Source: Elusimicrobia bacterium GWA2_66_18
Lineage (GTDB): Bacteria; Elusimicrobiota; Elusimicrobia; UBA1565; UBA9628
DNA length: 64,000 bases
Assembly (NCBI GenBank): GCA_001799675.1
Contig: MGTX01000031.1
Location: forward strand, 112,313-176,312
Direction of reading: 5' to 3'
The position numbers and the translations under genes were made by a program. This document shows positions 9,743-17,744 of this stretch, piece by piece (positions within the stretch are counted from its first letter, which is position 1; every line of letters starts with the position of its first letter). Under the pieces are notes generated by a model that had not been told where the DNA came from, did not search any database, and saw only the letters and a list, made by a program, of their open reading frames with translations.

Positions 9743-10875
9743 GCTCTTCCTCTCCCGACGGGCCCGAGCTTCTCGCGATCGAGGGACTTCAGCAGTTCAA
9801 GCGTGAGCAGGAAGGCATTGCGGTAGTGGTCCAGGTTGAAGGCGGCCATCGTGTCGCGCTCGGAGTGGATGATGTCGAAGATCACCTCCTGCGACGCGCC
9901 GAAAATGGTGATCGCGGGGATTCCGGCCTGGCGAAAAGTGGAGGAGTCCGCGTCGCCCCCATCCAGGTAGGCCTCGGCGAGGTCATGCTTCGACGCGATT
10001 GCGACGGCCTTGACGCGGTCGAGGAGCGCGCGCGTGGAGTTGTTTTTCCAGGAGAAGGTCCCATCCACCGCGAGCGTGTCGAGGTTGACCATCGCGTCAA
10101 TCTTCCCGGCCTGCTCGCGGGAGAGGGTCTCGAGATAGCGCTCGGAACCGATGAGGCCGTCCTCCTCGCGGCCGAACGAGATGAAGACGATGGTCGCCTC
10201 GGTGTCCTGGCCGCGCAGGGACTGATAGAGGTTGGTGACGAGCGTAGCGCCCGTCCAGTTGTCGATGACGCCGGCCCCCTCTCTGACCTTATCGTGGTGG
10301 CCGCCCAGCACGATCACGCGATCGGTGCGGCCTTTCTTGACGACCATGATATTGTTCTGGCCGCGCCCGATGTCCTGCACGACGATCTCCTCGGGCTTGG
10401 CGCCGCCGAGCTTGAAGAGTTCGATGGTGACCTTCTCGCGCTCGGCGTTCGTCAGCGGAGACCGCGCCATCCGATCGTACAACTCCTGGTCGGTGGGGAG
10501 CGCGCCCTGCAGGCGAGGAACGTCTTTCCAGGCGACCTGGGCGCGTTGTCCCGGCGCGAGACGTCCGTCGGTGAAAAGCTCCTCGGCGCGGAGGGCGAAA
10601 TCCTGCGGCGAGAGCGGGGCGTCGGCGGGCGTAAGGCCCGACGGAACTCCCGGCTCGTCCAGGGGAACGGCGAAGACGGCAAAGACGCTGGAATCGGTCA
10701 GCGCGCGCACGGTATCCAGAGCGGCGAGCATCGGCGTCGCCGCGAACAGAGCCGGGACCGCGGGGACGGCGGCGAAGGACGGGATCGGCGTCATCGGCGC
10801 GGGGCGAATCTGCGCGGACGCGGGGACGCCGAGGATGACGGCAGCGGCGAGGAGGGGGAGTGATCTGTGTTCCAT
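9739..10875 (-). CDS. Exported M28-family zinc metallopeptidase
   Basis: 378 aa with signal peptide MEHRSLPLLAAAVILGVPASAQ. The M28 metal ligands are all present in order: His193 and Asp195 in GGHHDK, Asp205 in GVIDNWTGA, the Glu pair 237-238 in GREEDG, Asp266 in NLDTL and His337 in IIHSERDT. Members of this family are two-zinc aminopeptidases or carboxypeptidases acting outside the cytoplasm. ATG 10875 is chosen because it begins the signal peptide; TAGACT ends 5 nt upstream. It is the first of three genes joined by GTGA overlaps. Confidence 0.88.
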   Translation of the reverse strand: MEHRSLPLLAAAVILGVPASAQIRPAPMTPIPSFAAVPAVPALFAATPMLAALDTVRALTDSSVFAVFAVPLDEPGVPSGLTPADAPLSPQDFALRAEELFTDGRLAPGQRAQVAWKDVPRLQGALPTDQELYDRMARSPLTNAEREKVTIELFKLGGAKPEEIVVQDIGRGQNNIMVVKKGRTDRVIVLGGHHDKVREGAGVIDNWTGATLVTNLYQSLRGQDTEATIVFISFGREEDGLIGSERYLETLSREQAGKIDAMVNLDTLAVDGTFSWKNNSTRALLDRVKAVAIASKHDLAEAYLDGGDADSSTFRQAGIPAITIFGASQEVIFDIIHSERDTMAAFNLDHYRNAFLLTLELLKSLDREKLGPVGRGRA

Positions 10876-10880
10876 GCGCC

Positions 10881-10886
10881 AGTCTA
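10881..10886 (-). promoter_or_regulatory. -10 hexamer TAGACT, 5 nt before a start codon
   Basis: TAGACT followed by GGCGC and the ATG at 10875 on the minus strand. The same GATAGACT string precedes the mltA start. No clear -35 was found. Confidence 0.4.
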
Positions 10887-10973
10887 TCACTCCCCCTCTC
10901 GGGGCCCGGAGGACCGAAGGGCCTAAAACGACGGCGGAAAAGGACCCAGGGACCCGGGCCCGAAGGGCTCAAC

Positions 10974-13900
10974 CTACTGGATGTCGAGGAGGAGTTTCGC
11001 CTTGAGCTCCCTCAATTTAAGTTCGGCCTGCTTGCCGGTGGCCCCGCGAGCGACGAGCATGCCGGCACGGTCGTAGCCGTCGGGCGGAACCGCGATGCGG
11101 TCTCCGACCTTCTTCATAACGCGCAGCTCGCCGAACCCCGGGTCGTCGCGCGCCTTCTTCGGCAGGTCGAAGAACGCGATAACACCCGATTTGTCGGGGA
11201 TGATGAAGTCGCCGTCGAGATAGGCGAGAGGTTCTTCGGGCATGAACGGCTTGATAGGGATACCGACCGCGGCCAGGAGGTTCTCCTCGACGAGGTCCAC
11301 GCCCCAGACGGCCTTGACCCAGTCGCGCACGTACTCGCCTCCCATGCGACCGTTGGCCTCGATGAGGCGCGCGCCCTCGGAAGTGTACTTGCCTTCCATA
11401 TGGATGACGCCGTCGGTCAGGCCCAGGGCCTGGGCGGAGCGGACGGCGAGCGCCATGGACTCCTTCTGGCGTCCCTCGGAGAGCAGGCTCGGCAGGCGGG
11501 AGCCCGCGGCGAGGAAGTAGGGCTCGCGCGTGGGCTTGTTGTCGGTCAGCGAGGCGAAGACGGCCTTGCCGCCCTGCATGACGACGTCCGCGTCCCACTC
11601 GGGGCCGTCCAGGTACTGTTCCAGCACCAGGCCCGTGCCCTGCTTGAATATCGCGTCCGTCTCCGGCGAGACCATGCGGGCCATTTCCTTGAAAGCGGCG
11701 ACGGCCTGAGCGCGGTCGTCGACGCGCTTAACACCCATGGCCGCGGCGCCGAAGGCGGGCTTGAGCACGGCCGGGTAGCCGACGAAATCGGCGGCGATGA
11801 TGAAATCCGCCAGAAGGCGGGCCCGCGCCGAGTCATCCTGGGCCGTGTTGAGGTTGATCACGTCTCGATGCCGCGGAGTGGGCATGCCCGCCTTCTCCAG
11901 CACGTCGCGCGTCTGCGCCTTGCTGCGCACGGCCTGCGCCGCCGCGCGGGTATGATAGGGAAGCCCCATCGCCTCGGCCAGTCCCGCGGCCAGCGGCACG
12001 TCGTCCTCCCAGAAGGTGGTCAGGCCGTCGATCTTGCCGTTCTTGCGGGCGGAAGCCAGCAGCTTCTTGCGCGTCTTGGCCAGCGCCTCCTCCGGCCTGG
12101 AGTTGTCGGAGGCGATCATCTCGGAGACGAGGTTTTTGGCGAAAGTGTCCGGCTTGTCCACCAGGACGATCTGAACGCCCAGATCCTTGGCCTTCTCGAA
12201 GATGAAGCGCTTGCCTTCGTAGCCGGCGCCGACGATGACGATACGCTTGCCGCGCAGGGCGTCGCGCCGGCCGCGCTGGAGCATGGTGGCGACCCATTCT
12301 CGCGAGTGGCGGCCGACGCGGTCCTTGGCGATCCGCGCGTCCATGTCGTACTGCCCGCCGGAGTCGTGGTCGTTGACCTCAATCATGACCGGCACGAGCT
12401 CGCCCCCGCGCTTCTCGATCATCACGTCGAGGCCGATCAGGTCGGTCTGGGCCTGGTAGGGCTCGCCCGGAGAGCGTCTGAGGGCCTTCTCCATCTTCAT
12501 GATAGCCTGAAGCATCGCCTCGCCCATATCGCGCACGCGGCGGTCGAGGGCCTCCGCCTGCTTTGGCGTCAGGCTCCAATCCTTGAGGAGCTTCTCCCAC
12601 GACTCGATGACCGCGCTGTCGCGCGGGTCGGCGGCCTCGGCGGTGGTGGGCTTGCCCCACGACCCGACGCGGGCGAAGACATCCATGGTCTTGGCCCCTC
12701 CGGAGGGCGTGCGCGCGACGAGCACGCGCAGGGTCGTCTCCATCTTGCGGCCGCCGCGCTCCAGCGGCGCCGAGTTCACGCGGCCCATGACGATGACCGC
12801 TCCGTCCTCGCTCATCATCAGATCGGAAGCGATGGCCAGCGCGTGCACGGTCATCTCGACGCGTTGTTCCTTGCGGAAGAACTCGACGCCCCGGCCCGAA
12901 TGGAATTGCGGGCCCGACGGCTTCACGACGATCTCCTCGCCCGCATAGCGCTGCGAGAAGCGGTCGACCTGGACGCGGATATCGGAACCGGCGACCACGC
13001 GCGCGACCCTCCGGCGGACGCCGGCGGCTGGCACGCGGACCAACCTGACCTCCCGGCTGCCGTCCTCGTAACGGATCGTCCCGGTCACGAGGACTTCGCC
13101 GCGGTCCGTCATCTTGGGATCTGACAGGAGGGCGAAGAGTCGCGCCGCGATGTGGATCCTCTGCTGCGGGATGAACGGCGCTCGGTGAAGCGAGGAACTC
13201 CGGGAGCCTGCGGGCTCAACGACGATCTCGGCCCCGATCGCCCGCTTGGCGGCGCCCGGACTCTGCGACTGCGCGACCAAGGATGAGATCTGTTCGACCA
13301 GTTCGTCGACGGGGCGGCGGACGTCCGCCACGCTCTGAACGTCCCTTGTCGGCGCCGCCGTGGCCTGGATGGGCCCGGCGTCCGCGCTGGCCGCCACAGC
13401 GAGCGGATGCCGCGGCATCGCGAACGCCTGGACCGGCGGGACCTCGACGCCGTTGGCGGCGCCGACAAGGCTCATACGTAGCTTGTCGTTGACGAAGGCC
13501 TCGAGCTTGAGGGAGTTAGACTGGGGCAGGTCCAAGTTCTTCTCGAAGGGCAAGCCGTCGTCTCGGTCGTTGGCCCCGAGAGTGAAGTAGTTGGCGAAAT
13601 AGCGCACGACGCGGGGGACGTGGTACTCCACGACGGTGGCCCGGCCCTGATCGTCGAAGGTCACGCCCTTCTTAAGGAGGAGGCGGGTGCGTCCGTCCGG
13701 GCCCTCCTCCTGGATGAGCCAGGAGGCGTCGAGGGCCAGGTGGACGTCGCCCGGCGACTGCTTGCCGCCCTCGCGGGCGATGGCGACCTTGTGGCGCGAG
13801 GCTGGAGAAAGGATGACGACGGTGGGGCGGTTGGAGTCCACGGCCTCGGTCACGACGGCGGTCTTGGCGGGAGGCAGGAAGTTCTCGGAGAGGCTGGCGG

Positions 13901-14369
13901 TCAGGCGCTGGAGCTCTCTTGCTTGCGCTCCTTCGGGACTCTTGTATTCATGCCGGAGCGTCTTGGCCGTCGGCGCGGCGACCTTCGTGAGGCCGAAGGA
14001 GCGGCGTCGCGAGGGGCCGTCGGCGGGAGCGGCGACCATCTCCTCGACCGCGCCGTTGCGCTCGACGGAGTCATAGACGGCGTCAAGATGGCTGGCGGCG
14101 TCGATCTTGGGATCAGCGAGCGGGGCGGCGACTTTCTCGACCAGCTTCTGAGCGGAGATCGGGGCGTCCGAGATCGACGCGGCGGTCAGGCCGGGAACGG
14201 CGGAAAGGGTCGGGGCGGCCCCGGGCAGAACGGCCGAGACGGGAAGGACCGGGAGGCTGGGCGCCGTGGGAGAACCGTTGACGCGGACGCTCTCCGGGGC
14301 GACGATCTTGGCCGCCCAGGCAGGGGCCAGGGGCATCCATGCCGCGATAACGAGGGGGAGTCGGCGCAT
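10974..14369 (-). CDS. Large ATP-grasp protein with signal peptide
   Basis: 1131 aa. The N-terminus is a short signal peptide (MRRLPLVIAAWMPLAPAWA) and a Val/Pro/Ala-rich segment with ADPKIDAASHLDAVYD, a motif shared with the giant protease. Residues ~700-1030 form an ATP-grasp domain: GKRIVIVGAGYEG, then AVLKPAFGAAAMGV, LVLEQYLDGPEWDADV and RLIEANGRMGGEYV, the pattern of PurK, carnosine-synthase and L-amino-acid ligase enzymes. An earlier stretch (~570-640, VPVMIEVNDHDSGG) looks like a second, partial ATP-grasp half. Such enzymes join a carboxylate to an amine using ATP, normally in the cytoplasm, so export would be odd. Substrate unknown. Confidence 0.8.
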   Translation of the reverse strand: MRRLPLVIAAWMPLAPAWAAKIVAPESVRVNGSPTAPSLPVLPVSAVLPGAAPTLSAVPGLTAASISDAPISAQKLVEKVAAPLADPKIDAASHLDAVYDSVERNGAVEEMVAAPADGPSRRRSFGLTKVAAPTAKTLRHEYKSPEGAQARELQRLTASLSENFLPPAKTAVVTEAVDSNRPTVVILSPASRHKVAIAREGGKQSPGDVHLALDASWLIQEEGPDGRTRLLLKKGVTFDDQGRATVVEYHVPRVVRYFANYFTLGANDRDDGLPFEKNLDLPQSNSLKLEAFVNDKLRMSLVGAANGVEVPPVQAFAMPRHPLAVAASADAGPIQATAAPTRDVQSVADVRRPVDELVEQISSLVAQSQSPGAAKRAIGAEIVVEPAGSRSSSLHRAPFIPQQRIHIAARLFALLSDPKMTDRGEVLVTGTIRYEDGSREVRLVRVPAAGVRRRVARVVAGSDIRVQVDRFSQRYAGEEIVVKPSGPQFHSGRGVEFFRKEQRVEMTVHALAIASDLMMSEDGAVIVMGRVNSAPLERGGRKMETTLRVLVARTPSGGAKTMDVFARVGSWGKPTTAEAADPRDSAVIESWEKLLKDWSLTPKQAEALDRRVRDMGEAMLQAIMKMEKALRRSPGEPYQAQTDLIGLDVMIEKRGGELVPVMIEVNDHDSGGQYDMDARIAKDRVGRHSREWVATMLQRGRRDALRGKRIVIVGAGYEGKRFIFEKAKDLGVQIVLVDKPDTFAKNLVSEMIASDNSRPEEALAKTRKKLLASARKNGKIDGLTTFWEDDVPLAAGLAEAMGLPYHTRAAAQAVRSKAQTRDVLEKAGMPTPRHRDVINLNTAQDDSARARLLADFIIAADFVGYPAVLKPAFGAAAMGVKRVDDRAQAVAAFKEMARMVSPETDAIFKQGTGLVLEQYLDGPEWDADVVMQGGKAVFASLTDNKPTREPYFLAAGSRLPSLLSEGRQKESMALAVRSAQALGLTDGVIHMEGKYTSEGARLIEANGRMGGEYVRDWVKAVWGVDLVEENLLAAVGIPIKPFMPEEPLAYLDGDFIIPDKSGVIAFFDLPKKARDDPGFGELRVMKKVGDRIAVPPDGYDRAGMLVARGATGKQAELKLRELKAKLLLDIQ

Positions 14370-14377
14370 TGGTTTCT

Positions 14378-14383
14378 ATTATG
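14378..14383 (-). promoter_or_regulatory. -10 hexamer CATAAT, 8 nt before a start codon
   Basis: CATAAT precedes the ATG at 14369 by 8 nt on the minus strand. A weak -35 (CTGGCA) lies 18 nt further upstream. No Shine-Dalgarno is visible. Confidence 0.4.
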
Positions 14384-14479
14384 GAAGGAATCGAGCGCGC
14401 CTGCCAGGGGTCTTAGGTCCCAACGCCAGGGGGGCCCTTCCGACCCCGCGCCCCCCTGGCGCAACGGCGCCTTTGGGGC

Positions 14480-14485
14480 TATCAT
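14480..14485 (+). promoter_or_regulatory. -10 hexamer TATCAT, 6 nt before a start codon
   Basis: TATCAT is followed by 6 nt and the ATG at 14492. It faces away from the ATP-grasp gene. No -35 or Shine-Dalgarno is evident. Confidence 0.4.
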
Positions 14486-14491
14486 TCGAAC

Positions 14492-16174
14492 ATGAGACCC
14501 CCTCTCTCCCGCTTGGGCGCGCTCGCCCTGGCTCTCTGCGCGCCGCCCGCCAACGCGGTCGTCTCGCGACCGGCCTCTCTGATCCCGGCCCTCTCTCTGG
14601 CCCAGTCCGTGCCCGCCTTCCGGGAGTCGATGCTGACGCAGATCCGGTTGGTTTCCACGTTAAGCTCACAGTCCAAGCCGTCTTTGAGCCCTCTCGCGGC
14701 GTCGCTTCCGACCGCGACCGATCCCTGGCGCGCGGAGTCCGCGCGGATCGTCGGCGCCTTGGTCGCTCAGCCCGCGGCCGTCTCGGCGCACCAGTCCGAA
14801 CTGCGCGCGGTCCTCGGCGACACCAGCGTCGACGAATTGATCAAGGCGGCCGCTCGCATCCAGGTCGCCGCCGCGTCCGGCGGCGCCCTGGCCGAGGAAC
14901 TCGACGTCCTGCGCCGGGGCCTGGACCTGGGAGACGCCTCCGCCGTGGAAGCCCTCGCAAACCGCCTCAACGCTCTCTTCGAGGCGTCGAAGACTCCTCT
15001 GGAATCGGCCGTTTTCGTGACGGCCGCCGGCCAGGGCGGCTCAAAAAAACCCCTCGTCTCCCTCTCCCGCGCCGGCGAGAAGCCCGCGATGTCCGCCGCG
15101 GAACTGGAGGCGTATGTCGTCAAGAACGCCGTCGTCAGCCCCCGAGGCCTCAAGCGCGTCAACTTCGCCTCCGGAGACTACCGTCCCGAGTACGACGCGG
15201 TCCTTCGCAAGCTGGGCGTTGACGCGACCGTCATCAAAGCCCCCTCGCGCGCGGAGCTGGGGCGCTTCAAAGAGGAAGACGGCTACCACCTTAAGAGCGA
15301 ATATGTCCGCTGGGTTATGCCCGCGCACAGCCTGGAGGAGCACGAGAGGGCCCTCGGAAAGAACCGGGGCCAATTCCTGAAGCAGTTGAAGGCCAGCGAG
15401 GGTTTCAAGTTCGGCCCGCCCGAACCCCTCACGGCCGAGAAGTATGCCTCATGGTATCCCCTCTATCAGGAAGAGATCGTCTTGAACAAGCCCGGCGGCA
15501 AGAGCAACGTCGGGCCGAATTTCGTCCAGGAGCGCATCGAGAAGGGTGATATCGCCGCCTGGCACGGACTTTTCTATTACGACCCCGCCGACCCCGCGGT
15601 CATGGTCGGCGGCGTCATCATGAAGGCTTGGTCCGAGCGCGGCATGTTCGTCATGGGCTACGCCGCCTACCGCCCCGATTTTCGCAAGGCCAACCCCAAT
15701 GTGCGCAACCTCGCCGAGATCCTCCCGCTGGCCCGGAAGCTCGGCTTCAAGGTCGTCAGCTTCGGCCAGGACACCAACTTCTTCGGCTACGATTACACCC
15801 TCGGCTTGATGTCCAACAAGGCCGGCCACCTGCTCACGCCCTATCCCGAGGATGAAATCGTCCTCCTGAAGGTCCTCGACACGCGCAAGATCTTATCGGT
15901 CCAGGATAAGCAGGGGAAGAACGGCGGATATTTCTTCTTCGGCATCAAGCGGGACAGCCCGCTCGTGGAGCGCTACCTGGCTTCAAAAGAAGCGGGAGAG
16001 CCGAAGGAAGCGCAGGAGCTTCTGGGCGGAGGCTACTTCACGCCGGAGATACTGCCCGCGGCACGCACGACCGTGGCGCGCCGCTTCAAGGGCAACGACC
16101 CGAACCCTCTGCGCGTGCCGTCGGGCGTGGAAGTCGTCGAGCTGCCGATGACGCCCCCCTCTTCCGGAGACTAA
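14492..16174 (+). CDS. Exported protein of unknown function, possibly acyltransferase-like
   Basis: 560 aa with signal peptide MRPPLSRLGALALALCAPPANA, an Ala/Ser-rich linker and a helical region to ~190. The C-terminal ~350 residues are globular, with YASWYPLYQEEI, GDIAAWHGLFYYDP, GGVIMKAW, AYRPDFRKANPN and GFKVVSFGQDTNFFGYDY. The order of a short substrate-binding segment followed by repeated strand-helix units recalls GNAT/FemAB-like acyltransferases, but no decisive motif is visible. It diverges from the ATP-grasp gene and is followed 20 nt later by another exported protein. Coding certain; function a guess. Confidence 0.7.
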   Translation: MRPPLSRLGALALALCAPPANAVVSRPASLIPALSLAQSVPAFRESMLTQIRLVSTLSSQSKPSLSPLAASLPTATDPWRAESARIVGALVAQPAAVSAHQSELRAVLGDTSVDELIKAAARIQVAAASGGALAEELDVLRRGLDLGDASAVEALANRLNALFEASKTPLESAVFVTAAGQGGSKKPLVSLSRAGEKPAMSAAELEAYVVKNAVVSPRGLKRVNFASGDYRPEYDAVLRKLGVDATVIKAPSRAELGRFKEEDGYHLKSEYVRWVMPAHSLEEHERALGKNRGQFLKQLKASEGFKFGPPEPLTAEKYASWYPLYQEEIVLNKPGGKSNVGPNFVQERIEKGDIAAWHGLFYYDPADPAVMVGGVIMKAWSERGMFVMGYAAYRPDFRKANPNVRNLAEILPLARKLGFKVVSFGQDTNFFGYDYTLGLMSNKAGHLLTPYPEDEIVLLKVLDTRKILSVQDKQGKNGGYFFFGIKRDSPLVERYLASKEAGEPKEAQELLGGGYFTPEILPAARTTVARRFKGNDPNPLRVPSGVEVVELPMTPPSSGD

Positions 16175-16194
16175 GGTAGCGCGGGAATGGACAC

Positions 16195-16998
16195 GTGACC
16201 GCCCTCTCCCTCCTCCTGGCCGCGACCCTCGTTTCCGCCGCGCCCGCGACGCCGCCCGGCGACGAGGCCGTCCGCCTCACCCCCGAGCAGGCGCGCGAGA
16301 TCGGCATGAAGATATGGCGCAACGAGGCGGGCGGCAAGGTGGAGCTTCTGACCCACTGGAACAAGGACGAGGACTTCGCCTCCCTCGGCATCGGGCACTT
16401 CATCTGGTACGTCGCCGGACGGCCGGGACCGTTCACGGAAAGCTTCCCCGGACTGCTCGACGCCTATGAGGCGGCCGGCCAGGCCCTGCCGGCCTGGCTG
16501 CAAGGCCGTCCCTCCTGTCCCTGGACCGGCCGCGACGCCTTCTACGCCGACTTCGCGGGACCGCGCCTCGTCGAACTGAGAGAGCTTCTGGCCCGCACCG
16601 TCGACATCCAGGCCCGCTACGCCGCCCGGAGGCTCGAGGACGCCCTGCCCAAGGTCCTGGCCGCGGCCGACTCCGGACAGCGCCCGAAGCTGAAGGCGCG
16701 CTTCTACGCCGTGGCCGCCTCGCCCAACGGCTTATACGCCCTGGTGGACTACGTGAACTTCAAGGGCGAGGGGATCAACCCGAAGGAGCGCTACGACGCG
16801 CTGGGTTGGGGCCTCATCCAGGCCCTGGAGCTGATGGACGACGCTGCGGCGGGACAACCCTCGGTGGAGGCCTTCGCGCGGGGCGCGGATGCAGCGCTCA
16901 CGCGCCGCGTCGCGCACGCCCCGCCCGCGCGGCGCGAGATCGAGCGCGGCTGGCTTGCCGGCTGGCGCAAGCGCCTGAAAACCTACGCTCAGCCCTGA
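16195..16998 (+). CDS. Conserved exported protein with NEAGG...GIGHFIWY motif
   Basis: 267 aa from GTG 16195, with an N-terminal signal peptide (TALSLLLAATLVSAAPA). The most conserved-looking part is residues ~40-70: GMKIWRNEAGG, LLTHWN, then FASLGIGHFIWY. I recall uncharacterised bacterial proteins with this signature. The Glu in NEAGG and the following GIGH are reminiscent of lysozyme-like folds, but that is inference. It follows the 560-aa exported gene by 20 nt and is probably co-transcribed. It converges with the zinc-ribbon gene, leaving 9 nt between stops. Confidence 0.75.
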   Translation: MTALSLLLAATLVSAAPATPPGDEAVRLTPEQAREIGMKIWRNEAGGKVELLTHWNKDEDFASLGIGHFIWYVAGRPGPFTESFPGLLDAYEAAGQALPAWLQGRPSCPWTGRDAFYADFAGPRLVELRELLARTVDIQARYAARRLEDALPKVLAAADSGQRPKLKARFYAVAASPNGLYALVDYVNFKGEGINPKERYDALGWGLIQALELMDDAAAGQPSVEAFARGADAALTRRVAHAPPARREIERGWLAGWRKRLKTYAQP

Positions 16999-17007
16999 CC
17001 CGCTGGA

Positions 17008-17721
17008 TCAGCCCTTCAAGCCGATCAGAAAGTCCAGAAGCCCGCGCGCCGAGGCGATGGAGTCCGGCATGCGCGGAGCAAAGCCCGGCGCGCCGCGGCC
17101 CGCGTCCTCGGACGCCAGCGCCAGGCGCCGGCGCTCCTGCTCCATCCGCTCGCGCTCCTTGCCGCGCGCCATGTCGAGCCCGCCGCCGCGGATGAACAGC
17201 ACGATCTTCCTCAGCTCGTCGCAGTCGAACCAGACCCCGTGCGGCTTGCAGGCGTCGAGGATGACGCCGGAACACGCCGCGAAGTTGAAGCGGTTCATGA
17301 GTTCTCCGCAGGCCGGGCACGGACGGTAGAGAATGGGCGAGGATGACGGATCGCCGATCTCCGGCCGCGGCAGGACCGAGCCCTCGCCCAGGTAGGCGGC
17401 TTGCGTGGCGCGGTCGTCGCAGATCGCGCGGAAGGAAGTCTCGTCGGCCCAGACCCCGCCGCAGCGCCCGCAGCCGGACAGGCGGGCGCGGCCCAGCGTG
17501 CGCGCGGCGAGCGGCTTGCGGCAGGTGGGGCACGAGATCCTCTTGGCGTCGGCGGCCAACTCGGCGACGGCTCCGCAACTGGGGCAATCGCGCGTGTCGG
17601 CGAAGACCCAGGCGAAGCACCACGGGCAACGGACCGGATGAAGGTCTATCCGGCAGTAGGAGCAGGAAACGGCTTTCGGATCGGCGGGCGCGCCGCAGCT
17701 GGGACAGCGCAGAACTTCCAT
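17008..17721 (-). CDS. zf-TFIIB-type zinc-ribbon protein
   Basis: 237 aa. Several Cys-pair knuckles are present: CPSCGAP, CSYC, CPWC, CPSCG, CPTCRK, then GCGRCGGVWAD, the zf-TFIIB signature (CxxCgGvWld), and later CPACGEL. A second half-signature, HGVWFDCDELRKI, follows. The C-terminal part is charged and helical. Proteins of this family are common and uncharacterised; nucleic-acid or metal binding is presumed. ATG 17721 is preferred over upstream starts because it directly begins the first Cys knuckle; TAGAAT ends 7 nt upstream. Confidence 0.85.
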   Translation of the reverse strand: MEVLRCPSCGAPADPKAVSCSYCRIDLHPVRCPWCFAWVFADTRDCPSCGAVAELAADAKRISCPTCRKPLAARTLGRARLSGCGRCGGVWADETSFRAICDDRATQAAYLGEGSVLPRPEIGDPSSSPILYRPCPACGELMNRFNFAACSGVILDACKPHGVWFDCDELRKIVLFIRGGGLDMARGKERERMEQERRRLALASEDAGRGAPGFAPRMPDSIASARGLLDFLIGLKG

Positions 17722-17728
17722 GCGAAGA

Positions 17729-17734
17729 ATTCTA
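17729..17734 (-). promoter_or_regulatory. Extended -10 TGCTAGAAT, 7 nt before a start codon
   Basis: TAGAAT preceded by TGC on the minus strand, 7 nt before the ATG at 17721. The extended -10 form could compensate for the missing -35. Confidence 0.5.
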
Positions 17735-17744
17735 GCACTCCCTC

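Noticed and set aside
10860..13124. A 754-codon plus-strand open frame
   Set aside because: It is antisense to the ATP-grasp gene, which has clear domain motifs. Its translation is rich in Arg, Gly, His and Val without family features, as expected for the opposite frame of a GC-rich gene.
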